Source of the DNA: JALCLA01 sp965653565
Lineage (GTDB): Bacteria; Pseudomonadota; Gammaproteobacteria; Xanthomonadales; Xanthomonadaceae
Assembly (NCBI GenBank): GCA_965653565.1
Contig: CBFHAI010000009.1
Location: 1 to 64,000 of the forward strand
Length of the DNA: 64,000 nt
Direction: 5' to 3'
Position numbers and translations under genes: made by a program. Positions 41,679 through 49,489 of this stretch are shown one piece after another (the first letter of the stretch is position 1; each line of letters opens with the position of its first letter). The notes beneath the pieces were generated by a model. The model was given only the letters and a program-made list of their open reading frames with translations, ran no database searches and was not told where the DNA came from.

Positions 41679-42622
41679 TGGCGGGGAGCTCCGGTCAACG
41701 CAAAGAACACTTCATCCAGGCTCGGACTGCCCATCGAGAAATCCGCGAGCTCGATGCCGGCATCGATCAGTGCGCCCAGCGCGGCGTTCGCATCCTTCGG
41801 CGTCTTCGCCACGATCGCGAGCGTCGCGCCTTCCACGTTGCGCTGCACGCTGCTGCCGAGATTCGCTTCGAGCAGCTGCGCGGCTGCATCGAGCCGGCCC
41901 GGATCCGCGAGTGCGACGTGCAGCACGCCCGAGCCGATCGTCATCTTCAGTTCGCGGCTGGTGCCCTCGGCGATCTTCCTGCCGTGGTCGATGACGGCGA
42001 TGCGGGCGGCGAGTTGATCGGCTTCGTCGAGATATTGCGTGGTCAGCAGCACCGTGACGCCGGAGCCGGCGAGCGCGCGGATCATGCGCCAGACGCTCTG
42101 GCGTGCCACCGGATCCAGGCCCGTCGTCGGCTCGTCGAGAAACAGCACGCCAGGAGTCACGATCAGTGAGGCCGCGATGTCGAGGCGGCGGCGCATGCCG
42201 CCTGAATAATCCTTGACCTGTTTCGCGGCCGCGTCGACGAGATCGAAATCGGCCAGCAAGCGATCGGCGCGATCGCGCGCGTCGCGACCGCGAAAGCCCC
42301 ACAGCCTCGCCAGCAGCACCAGGTTTTCGCGCCCCGTCAAATCTTCATCGACCGACGCGAACTGCCCCGTCATCGCGATTTCGCCGCGCACCTGCTGCGG
42401 CTCGGTCGCCAGGTCATGGCCCATCACGCACGCGGTGCCCTGCGTCGGCCGCACCAGGGTCGCGAGCATGCGCATCAGCGTGGTCTTGCCGGCGCCGTTC
42501 GGCCCCAGGATCGCGAAGATCATGCCGCGCGGCACGTCCAGATCGATGCCGTCGACCGCCCGCACGTCACCGTAGTGCTTGACGAGTCCGCGCGCGTGAA
42601 TGGCAGAAACAGAAGCGTTCAT
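41675..42622 (-). CDS. ABC exporter ATP-binding protein, DrrA-like
   Basis: A 315-residue ATPase. Walker A is GPNGAGKTT (about residues 39-47), the Q-loop is AMTGQFASVDEDLTG, the signature is YSGGMRRRLDIA, Walker B is LFLDEPTTGLDP, and there is a His switch region with LLTTQYLDEADQLA. The C-terminal ~90 residues form the DrrA-type extension. It powers the permease encoded immediately downstream. A weak ribosome binding site precedes the ATG. Confidence 0.95.
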   Translation of the reverse strand: MNASVSAIHARGLVKHYGDVRAVDGIDLDVPRGMIFAILGPNGAGKTTLMRMLATLVRPTQGTACVMGHDLATEPQQVRGEIAMTGQFASVDEDLTGRENLVLLARLWGFRGRDARDRADRLLADFDLVDAAAKQVKDYSGGMRRRLDIAASLIVTPGVLFLDEPTTGLDPVARQSVWRMIRALAGSGVTVLLTTQYLDEADQLAARIAVIDHGRKIAEGTSRELKMTIGSGVLHVALADPGRLDAAAQLLEANLGSSVQRNVEGATLAIVAKTPKDANAALGALIDAGIELADFSMGSPSLDEVFFALTGAPRQ

Positions 42623-42708
42623 GCGGGAAGCCCGGAGATGCCGATCGCGTCGGATCGGCGGCGCGGAATTCTAGCGCTGTCGACGCGGTGGTCGCGAGTC
42701 TCGCGGAC

Positions 42709-42918
42709 ATGGAAGGCGAGGTGGTGGTGGCGGTCACGGCCATCATCGTCGTTCTCGCCACCGGACTGCTGCAGTTGTATGCCTTGCCGCGCGGCGCCTA
42801 CCTGCTATGGCGAGCGCCGGGACATCCTTCGCAACTGCACGAAGCCGCGTTGCTCTGCGGCGCGCTGCACCTCGGGCTTTCGCTGTTCTTGCTCTGGCGC
42901 GTCAGCTGGGTGCACTAG
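42709..42918 (+). CDS. Small membrane protein
   Basis: A 69-residue protein of unknown family with two hydrophobic helices (VVVAVTAIIVVLATGLLQLY and LCGALHLGLSLFLLWRVSW). It is divergent from the ABC transporter operon, with an 86-bp spacer. The start is uncertain (ATG 42709, or seven codons earlier). The composition is protein-like but there is no strong ribosome binding site. Confidence 0.5.
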   Translation: MEGEVVVAVTAIIVVLATGLLQLYALPRGAYLLWRAPGHPSQLHEAALLCGALHLGLSLFLLWRVSWVH

Positions 42919-43107
42919 TCGCCGTTCGGCACTCGACGACAATCGCTTGCCCGCGAACGATGCGCAAGGCCGGTGCGCGATGATGCGATCGTCGGGCGAT
43001 AAACGTCTTCGATGTTCTCCGGAAAACGCCGATTCCCACGCCACTCTGAAAGCTCTGGTCGGCTCTTGCCGAGGCTTCCATTCCACTGGTCGCCTCAGTA
43101 CGCTCCG

Positions 43108-44022
43108 ATGATGACGCGCGCAACGCCTTCGTTATCGACCGATCAGGTGCTCGCCTTCGTCGAGCTCGCCCGCACCGGCAGCATTCGCCTCGCCGCCGAG
43201 GCATTGACGCTCTCCGAAGAAGGATTGCGCAGCCGTTTGTTGACGCTCGAAGATCGCGTGGGTCTCGAGCTTTACCACAAGGCACGCGGCCGCCGCGACG
43301 CCACGACGCTGACCCATGACGGACGCATGTTTCTCGAGAAGGCGCGCCGCTTCATCGAGCATGCCAACGATCTTCTGCTGTCGCACGAACCGGGAGCGGG
43401 GCGGCGCGAAATTTCGGTGCTCTCCAGTCAGTATCTGGCGTACTACCTGCTGGTGGATGCGGTGGGTTCGTTTCAACAGCGCTTCCCGCACATCGCGGTC
43501 CGTCTGGTGACACGCACGGAGGATCAGATTCGCGAGCAGATGCTTGCGAGCACCACCCCCGCGCTCGGCATTTGCGCCCCGAGCGAGTTTCCTCCCGCAC
43601 TCGCGTATCACCATTGGTTCGCGATGGGATGGCACTTCATCGCGCAACAAGGGCATCCGCTGCTGCGGCGCGCCGACCTGCAGCTCGAAGACCTGGTGCA
43701 TGAACCGCTGATCGTCTTCGAGCCTGGCTCAACCGGACGCAATCACGTTCTGGAAGCTTTCTATCGCCGCGAGCTATCGCCGACGATCGCGATGGAAGCC
43801 ACCACCACGCAACTCGTCGTGCGCATGGTGGAAGCCGGGCTTGGGGTTGCGATCGTCCCGCTATTGCACTCCGGTGCCGTGACGCGCGGCACTACGGTCG
43901 GCAGTGTCGCGCTGGGTGACCAGATACGCGCCATCGAGTCGGGCGTCTTCGTGCGTACCGATACCGTTTTCGACGATGCCACGCGTGCGTTCCTCGAGTA
44001 TGTGCTGGCATTGACGCCGTGA
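43108..44022 (+). CDS. LysR-family transcriptional regulator
   Basis: A 304-residue regulator. The N-terminal helix-turn-helix reads LAFVELARTGSIRLAAEALT, SEEGLRSRLLTLEDRVGLEL; it is followed by an effector-binding domain (ISVLSSQYLAYYLLVDAVGS; VVRMVEAGLGVAIVPLLHSG), of the CysB/Cbl-like group in general shape. Either of two adjacent ATGs (43108, 43111) may be used. The target is unclear: the next plus-strand gene is a GFE-tailed secreted protein 137 bp downstream, and no gene is divergent immediately upstream. Confidence 0.88.
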   Translation: MMTRATPSLSTDQVLAFVELARTGSIRLAAEALTLSEEGLRSRLLTLEDRVGLELYHKARGRRDATTLTHDGRMFLEKARRFIEHANDLLLSHEPGAGRREISVLSSQYLAYYLLVDAVGSFQQRFPHIAVRLVTRTEDQIREQMLASTTPALGICAPSEFPPALAYHHWFAMGWHFIAQQGHPLLRRADLQLEDLVHEPLIVFEPGSTGRNHVLEAFYRRELSPTIAMEATTTQLVVRMVEAGLGVAIVPLLHSGAVTRGTTVGSVALGDQIRAIESGVFVRTDTVFDDATRAFLEYVLALTP

Positions 44023-44075
44023 CGGGCGCGTGACGGCCTGACTCGAATCGGCACCGGGATTTCCACGCTTTTCCG

Positions 44076-44094
44076 CGGGAATTCCCGTTATTTT
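44076..44094 (+). terminator. Weak hairpin plus T-rich tract
   Basis: CGGG-AATT-CCCG (44076-44087) is followed by TTATTTT, after the LysR stop at 44022. The stem is short; it is a candidate terminator separating the regulator from the next gene. Confidence 0.35.
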
Positions 44095-44159
44095 CGAGCG
44101 CACCGCCTCGCTAGATTGGCGCCGCCCCGACGGATCCCCGTTCGGCAGGAGCCGTTCCG

Positions 44160-46238
44160 ATGTCATCTCCGAAATTCGTTCGCCTGTCGTGCGTTTGCTT
44201 TTCCGGCGCCCTCGCGCTCGTCGTGGGATCTGCCGCATGTGGCGCCACACGGGTCTGGCCCGTTCTGTTCGGTGCCGGCTGCAACGGCACACTGCAGCAG
44301 TGCATCGATTCAGCGCCTGCGGGCGACACCGTACGCATCGTCAACGACGATTTGCTACTCGCCGACGGCTACACCGCGATCGACGAAGACATTCTGATCG
44401 ACAAATCGTTGACCCTCGAGGCCTCACCGGGGGTGGATGCCGTCTTTGCCCCTGCGCGCACCGTGCTGGTCGAATCGCCGACGACCGGCGCCGTTGCGGT
44501 GACGCTGCGACGGCTCATCGTGCGCTCGGGCGACATACGGGTGGTTCACCGCAGCGGCGGTGCGGCCACCTACACGCTGGATCAACTTCGCGTCGCGGAG
44601 TCCCCCAGCGGCCTTGGCGAGTGCGCGATCGACTTCAGCGACCGGGGCCTGGGTTCGCCCTCGTTCGTGCTCGGAGACAGCACGTTGTATTTCGGCGAGC
44701 CCGCGCCCTTTCCCGCCTCTGCGGTCTGCGTGAACGGGGATGGCGGTCCGTGGCAGGTTTCGATTTTTCGCAACTACATCCAGTCCCAACCCGGCGCGCT
44801 GTTCGCCGGAATCTCCATCGCCGGCACCAGTTCGGGCAATGTGACGGTCAGCGGCAACCAGCTGTTCGCCTACGGCGCGATTCGCGGCGTGGTTGTCTCG
44901 CAGAACCCGGGCAGTTCTGCCAACACCCTGTCTATCCACGACAACCTGATAACCGGCCATGCCGCTTCGGCCGGGTCGACAGAAAGCGCTTTGGGCGTGA
45001 ACCCGACGAACACCGACCTGAGGATCGTCAACAACACGATTGCAGGCAACCGAAAGGGCGTGCGGGTGAGCTTTGCCGACGGCAATGCGAGCTTCGGGCT
45101 GATCGCGAACAACATCATCGCGTCGAACGAGGGCACGGGGATCGACATCGACGCGCGCTTCGACACGATTGCCAACCGCCATAACCTGGTGTTCGGCAAC
45201 GGCTCCAACAGCTTTTCGCCCGGTGTCGGCACCGTCGGCCTGGACCCGCAGTTCGCCGCAATGCACGACTTTCGCCCTCGCCCGTCGAGTCCTGCCCTCA
45301 ACAATGGCAACAATGCCGACGTAGCGAGCGTGCTTGGCGTGGCCTTCGATGCCGACGGCGAACGCCGTATCGCCTACGGCACCGTCGACATGGGCGCCTT
45401 CGAATGGACTGGCGATGTGCCCATGCGACACGTGGCGACCGCCGACAACACGTTCGGCAACAGCACCCGTCTGGTCGGACGCGACTACTTCTCGCCGAGC
45501 GAAAAGTTGGTGCTCACCCCGCTGCGGGGAGCCACCACGGGCGCGGAGCTGGAAGCGACCCTGGGCGTCTACCAGGACGCTGACGCGGCGACGTTCTATG
45601 CGTACCACGAGAACATCGGGACGGCACTGACGCCGGGCCGCCGCATCCATGCCCTCGTCGCCGGGGACGGTGCACGGGGCTTTCTGCATCAAACGACGCT
45701 GGCATCGATCGTCGATGCGTACTCGCGCATTTCCCATCCCGACCTTGATTCCAACCCCGGCGCGATTGCCTTCGTCACCCACAACTGGAATCCCGCCGGC
45801 GTCGGCGGAACCTATCACGACCATCGACTGGGCCTCGATTACGCCGCGCCGAACTGGTTCGTCGGAAACCAGGACGACATCCTCATGCAGAGCGGGCGGG
45901 CCTTCAACATCATCGTGGCGCCGGTCGGATCGCCAAACGCTTTCGTGCGCGAGGTGGGCGGAACCGCGCGGCGTGAGCTCCGGCTGGAACACTCCCTGCT
46001 CGACGACAACGAATGTGCAACGCTGCAAGTCGGCCGGGTCGGATCGGTGATCAACAACACGGCGTTTTCCCTCGACTACCGTACCGGCTCGGGCGGCGCT
46101 CCCGGCCACTGGTTCATCGTGGCCGAAGGCGCCGGCTCGCCAACCTTCGCCGAAAACACGGCGTTCAACGTGATGGTTTCGGGGGCGCAGGCGAACGCGT
46201 GCCGCATCAGCCTTTTGTTCTCGGATGGCTTTGAATGA
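44160..46238 (+). CDS. Secreted beta-helix protein, GFE tail
   Basis: A 692-residue exported protein. The signal peptide ends about GSAACGA (residue ~29). Then comes a right-handed beta-helix region (IFRNYIQSQPGALFAGIS, VSGNQLFAYGAIRGVV, IVNNTIAGNRKGVRVS) closing with the anchor-Q signature YGTVDMGAFEW (about residue 415). A second domain of ~270 residues follows (EKLVLTPLRGATTGAELEAT; FVTHNWNPAGVGGTYHDHRL), whose family I do not recognise. It ends LLFSDGFE. AGGAG is 8 bases before the ATG. It is probably a surface or secreted carbohydrate-interacting protein. Confidence 0.87.
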   Translation: MSSPKFVRLSCVCFSGALALVVGSAACGATRVWPVLFGAGCNGTLQQCIDSAPAGDTVRIVNDDLLLADGYTAIDEDILIDKSLTLEASPGVDAVFAPARTVLVESPTTGAVAVTLRRLIVRSGDIRVVHRSGGAATYTLDQLRVAESPSGLGECAIDFSDRGLGSPSFVLGDSTLYFGEPAPFPASAVCVNGDGGPWQVSIFRNYIQSQPGALFAGISIAGTSSGNVTVSGNQLFAYGAIRGVVVSQNPGSSANTLSIHDNLITGHAASAGSTESALGVNPTNTDLRIVNNTIAGNRKGVRVSFADGNASFGLIANNIIASNEGTGIDIDARFDTIANRHNLVFGNGSNSFSPGVGTVGLDPQFAAMHDFRPRPSSPALNNGNNADVASVLGVAFDADGERRIAYGTVDMGAFEWTGDVPMRHVATADNTFGNSTRLVGRDYFSPSEKLVLTPLRGATTGAELEATLGVYQDADAATFYAYHENIGTALTPGRRIHALVAGDGARGFLHQTTLASIVDAYSRISHPDLDSNPGAIAFVTHNWNPAGVGGTYHDHRLGLDYAAPNWFVGNQDDILMQSGRAFNIIVAPVGSPNAFVREVGGTARRELRLEHSLLDDNECATLQVGRVGSVINNTAFSLDYRTGSGGAPGHWFIVAEGAGSPTFAENTAFNVMVSGAQANACRISLLFSDGFE

Positions 46239-46294
46239 GCCGGGACCACCGCCTTAAAAGCGCTGCTGAACCACCAGTCAAGCGTCAACGACGC

Positions 46295-46323
46295 TGGTGG
46301 CGCGCCGGATCGGCGCGCCACCA
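46295..46323. terminator. Bidirectional terminator hairpin
   Basis: The 12-bp perfect stem TGGTGGCGCGCC/GGCGCGCCACCA, with a 5-base loop, lies exactly between two convergent genes (stops at 46238 and 46340). Confidence 0.65.
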
Positions 46324-46339
46324 ACCTGCGGCGACTTGC

Positions 46340-48382
46340 CTACCGCCCGGACACTGACTGGGGCAGCGCCTCGAAGCCACTCGAGAAAATCGACGGCGGG
46401 ATGAGGACATTGATGTCGGTGGCCCGATCATCGCCGGTGTGGATCACTGTGGTCCCGGCGGGTGGCGTGAGCTGCACCGTGTGGATCACGCTGCTGCCCA
46501 AATCGCCAAGCACCGTGCCCACGACCTCGAAACGCATCGACTGGCCAGCTTCGAGCGCCAACAACGCGTCGAAGGGGCCGGCGCCCACGTCCGGTACCGG
46601 ACACGGCGCGCTGGACTGCGCTTGCGTGCATTGCCAGTCGAGGTTGCCGAGGCCGATGGCGGCACTGGTCATGTGCAGGTCGGCCACCGAACTTGGCCCG
46701 GCGTTGGCAACGACAACGGTGTAGACGCTCGAAGTGCCGGCCGTGACGCCAAGCGTGCCATCGTCGATGTCGACACTTACGTCCACCAGGGGCACGATGC
46801 TCACCGACCGGGTCGCTTGAGGCGCGGCAGCGTATTGGGCATCGCCGGCCTGATCCGCGGTCAGCGTGCAGGTGCCGGCGGAAACGATCACCACGAGGCT
46901 GTCGTGGACCGCGCAAACAGACGGCGTACTGCTGGCCAGACTCACTGGCAGGCCGCTGCTGGCCGCGGCGGTCACGTTCAAGACCGTGCCGGGCACGAAG
47001 GCCTGCGGCGTGGGTGCCGTCAGGATGATCGACTGCGTGGCCAGGAAGTGCGCCGCCACGCTCTTCGCCGCTTGCACATCGGCAAAACTGCAGGTGGCAT
47101 CGACGCAGTCGCCACTCCATTCGTCGAATACATACCCAGGATTCGTGGTGGCGGTGCAGGTGCTGCCGCTGCCGTGCGGCACAGGGTTGGGCGTGCAGTT
47201 CACGACGCCGCCGCCTGCCGGGATCGCGGTCGCGTCGATCGGATAGGTATTGAGCGTGAAGGTTGCCGTGACATCGCAGTCTTCGACTACGGGACCTGTC
47301 GTGTAAGGCGACCCGATGCCGGGTGTTCCGCCGCAGCCACTCACTTCCGTGAGCGTGTAGCCGACATTGGTGCTGACGGTGCAGGTGCTGGTCTGGCCTT
47401 CCGGTACGCCGGTGGGATTGCACACCACGCTGCCCCCTTCGAGCGGGCTGGCGACGCCGGTCACCGCATACGAGGGCAACACGTCGATCGCCGCCGAAGT
47501 CCCGGTGATGGCCGGTGCGGCAGCATCGGTCGCGGTGATCTCCTGATCGCCGGTTTCATTCAGCGTCCCGGAAAACGTGCCTCGGCCAGCGACCAGGGTG
47601 ACGTCCGCGGGCAGATCCGCATTCGGGTCCGTGCTGCTGAACTGCACGGTGCCCGCATAACCCGGATCGCGGTAACCGTTGGCATCGAGCGCCACGACCT
47701 CGAAGTCGAAGGCCATGCCCTGGTTGACGGTCGCGGGCGCCGTGACCGCGAATCGGGTCGCTGCGCCGATGACCTCGTAGTGGATGGCGCCATTCCACAC
47801 GCGCGGCTGGTAGACCGCCCCGGTGCCCTGCGTGAACGGGTACTCCATGCCGCCGCCTTGATGGAACGACATGACGGCATCGGCGGAGAACACGTCGCCC
47901 ACCTGTGTGCCGTCCGAATAGTTGAGGGAAACACTCGTGGTCGCGGAAGTGATGTAGAAGGCATGGCTCTGGTTGGCGGTGAGAATGATCGGCTCCGCCA
48001 TCGGCACAGGCACGAGATTTCCCGTGTACGTCACCTCGCCGGTCTGAAGAAGTGTCCAGGCGGGAGGATCGTTCGCAAATCCCACCCACGTCCCTTCCTT
48101 GTAATGGACCTCGTACGGCATGTTGCCCATCGGGCTGATGTCGAACTGCGTAATGGCCACGTTCTGGTTGACGAACAGGTCGAACATGTTGCCGCGATGG
48201 TTGTTGCCGCCAGCGGTCGAGGCCATGAGGACCGCGGCCTGGATACCCATGGAAGCAGCCATGAGCATGAGCAGGGCGAAGCAACGCAGCACCCATTGAC
48301 TCCGCGGCAGCGATGCATCGCGGTCTACGGTCCGCGTCGACCCGACGCGAAGGGAAGCATCAAACATTTGGCTGGACTCCAT
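46340..48382 (-). CDS. Secreted multi-domain protein with near-terminal GFE tail
   Basis: A 680-residue exported protein. The signal peptide lies late (LLMLMAASMGIQA, about residues 37-50) after a hydrophilic N terminus; ATG at 48367 is an alternative start. An N-terminal beta domain (~50-210) is unrecognised. A filamin/Big-like domain follows (VNQGMAFDFEVVALDANGYR), then two InlB-type repeats with Cys (GGSVVCNPTGVPEGQTSTC; GGGVVNCTPNPVPHGSGSTC), one Ig-like module (SSGLPVSLASSTPSVCAVHD) and a DUF11 domain (TSSVYTVVVANAGPSSVADL). It ends IFSSGFE plus nine residues, a variant of the shared tail. Function is unknown; the module set suggests adhesion. Confidence 0.85.
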   Translation of the reverse strand: MESSQMFDASLRVGSTRTVDRDASLPRSQWVLRCFALLMLMAASMGIQAAVLMASTAGGNNHRGNMFDLFVNQNVAITQFDISPMGNMPYEVHYKEGTWVGFANDPPAWTLLQTGEVTYTGNLVPVPMAEPIILTANQSHAFYITSATTSVSLNYSDGTQVGDVFSADAVMSFHQGGGMEYPFTQGTGAVYQPRVWNGAIHYEVIGAATRFAVTAPATVNQGMAFDFEVVALDANGYRDPGYAGTVQFSSTDPNADLPADVTLVAGRGTFSGTLNETGDQEITATDAAAPAITGTSAAIDVLPSYAVTGVASPLEGGSVVCNPTGVPEGQTSTCTVSTNVGYTLTEVSGCGGTPGIGSPYTTGPVVEDCDVTATFTLNTYPIDATAIPAGGGVVNCTPNPVPHGSGSTCTATTNPGYVFDEWSGDCVDATCSFADVQAAKSVAAHFLATQSIILTAPTPQAFVPGTVLNVTAAASSGLPVSLASSTPSVCAVHDSLVVIVSAGTCTLTADQAGDAQYAAAPQATRSVSIVPLVDVSVDIDDGTLGVTAGTSSVYTVVVANAGPSSVADLHMTSAAIGLGNLDWQCTQAQSSAPCPVPDVGAGPFDALLALEAGQSMRFEVVGTVLGDLGSSVIHTVQLTPPAGTTVIHTGDDRATDINVLIPPSIFSSGFEALPQSVSGR

Positions 48383-49019
48383 GGCAATTACATCGAGCGA
48401 TGGCGCCGAATCGATCGGTCATCTTGCCGTCGGCTGGGCGCCTTCGAATTCATCTCAATAGATCCTTCGCCGAAAGCGGCTGCGGCGCCACTCCGGAAAA
48501 GCATCACCCCCCGCGAAAACAAGACCGGTTCCCGCACCATCGGCACGGCCCCTCCAGGTCCTCTGCACAGTACGCTACTCGTCTTGCCAGTGGCCGGTTT
48601 TACACTGTCGCCGGACGCCAGCGACGCATTTGAGCGGGCATTTACAACATTTCACAGCGTCATTCCCCGTCGGAGTGATTCCGAGTCCAGGACGTAGACG
48701 CGCCTCAGAGTGCCTGAAGTGCCCGAAGCTTAGACAGGTGACAAATTCCTAGCTGCGTTGCAGCAAGGACAGCTACATCGCGCCCAGGAGGGCAGTGGCC
48801 CACCGACGACGAGGCTAAAGCAAACGTCCGGCCGCACCGGAGTATTGATGAGCGTGGCCGCATGTCGCCGGCTCGCGCCGAGCAAGAAGAAAAACTCGCC
48901 CTGGTCTTTGATGAAGGCCGACGCAAGGCGTAGTCGTTGCGCTGGCGACAAACATGGCTGGGGCGTACCGCGAGGAATTGGTGCCGGTCATTCCGGGCAT
49001 TGGCCCCCGCCCCACTGGC
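48383..49019. other. Spacer at the boundary of the accessory region
   Basis: No convincing gene. The stretch contains the upstream region of the secreted-protein gene. A copy of the ACAGGTGA..AATTCCTAG element lies at 48735-48752. Small open frames on both strands (for example plus 48758-49315) have Arg/Ser/Cys-rich translations with no recognisable product. Confidence 0.4.
48733..48765 (+). repeat. AATTCCTAG element, copy at 48.7 kb
   Basis: GACAGGTGACAAATTCCTAG followed by CTGCGTTGCAGCA matches the element at 60034-60066 at about 26 of 31 positions in the same orientation, and partly (reverse) the one near 63-95. Its origin is unknown; it may be the end of an unrecognised mobile element. 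Confidence 0.5.
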
Positions 49020-49451
49020 CTAGTCCCGCCGTCGGGGCGGTGATTGCGTTGGTTTCGGCGAGGCCACCGAGAAGTGGGCGATTGCCGTGCTCTCGAACAT
49101 TTTCTGCAGGCGGCCAGGCTGGCGCAGGCGCTGCAGCCACCAGGTCAGTGCCGCGCCTTCCTCGTCGGGCCGCCACACCAGGTGGAAGTTCTCTACCGGT
49201 CGCTGCTCTTCGACCTGCTTTTGCACGAGGAGTCCCGCGTCAATGGCTGGCCTCGCGTAGGGCTCCGGCAGGTAGCCGAATCCGAATTCGGCGACCTGCA
49301 TCGCGTACTTGCTGAAGATGTCGGGGACGGTGAGCGTGTCCTGCCCGAAGATCAGTCCGACCGTGCGAGGGCTGACCTTGGGCATCGGTGCCGGCATGGC
49401 CTGGTGCTGACGATCTGCCGGCGCAGGCCGCCGATTGGAGTGCGGCGCCAA
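49020..49451 (-). pseudogene. Truncated LysR-type regulator (effector-domain remnant)
   Basis: The frame reads only the last part of a LysR effector-binding domain: TVGLIFGQDTLTVPDIFSKY, then FGFGYLPEPYARPAIDAGLL, then a C-terminal helix WLQRLRQPGRLQKMF. The N-terminal helix-turn-helix and first half of the effector domain are absent. Upstream of about residue 25 the translation is not protein-like, and that DNA is now the promoter region of the divergent POT transporter. This looks like a decayed regulator, possibly cut off when the transporter or neighbouring DNA was rearranged. Confidence 0.6.
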
Positions 49452-49489
49452 TCCATGGACAATCGCCTAACCCAAGGAAAGGCGCTCAC

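Noticed and set aside
15957..48382. GFE tail as a PEP-CTERM, sortase or type IX secretion signal
   Set aside because: No hydrophobic helix or basic tail follows the motif, no LPXTG-like box is present, and there is no conserved ~80-residue C-terminal beta-domain as type IX substrates have.
46439..48697. A 752-codon plus-strand open frame
   Set aside because: Antisense to the 680-residue secreted protein; Arg/His-rich with no domain.
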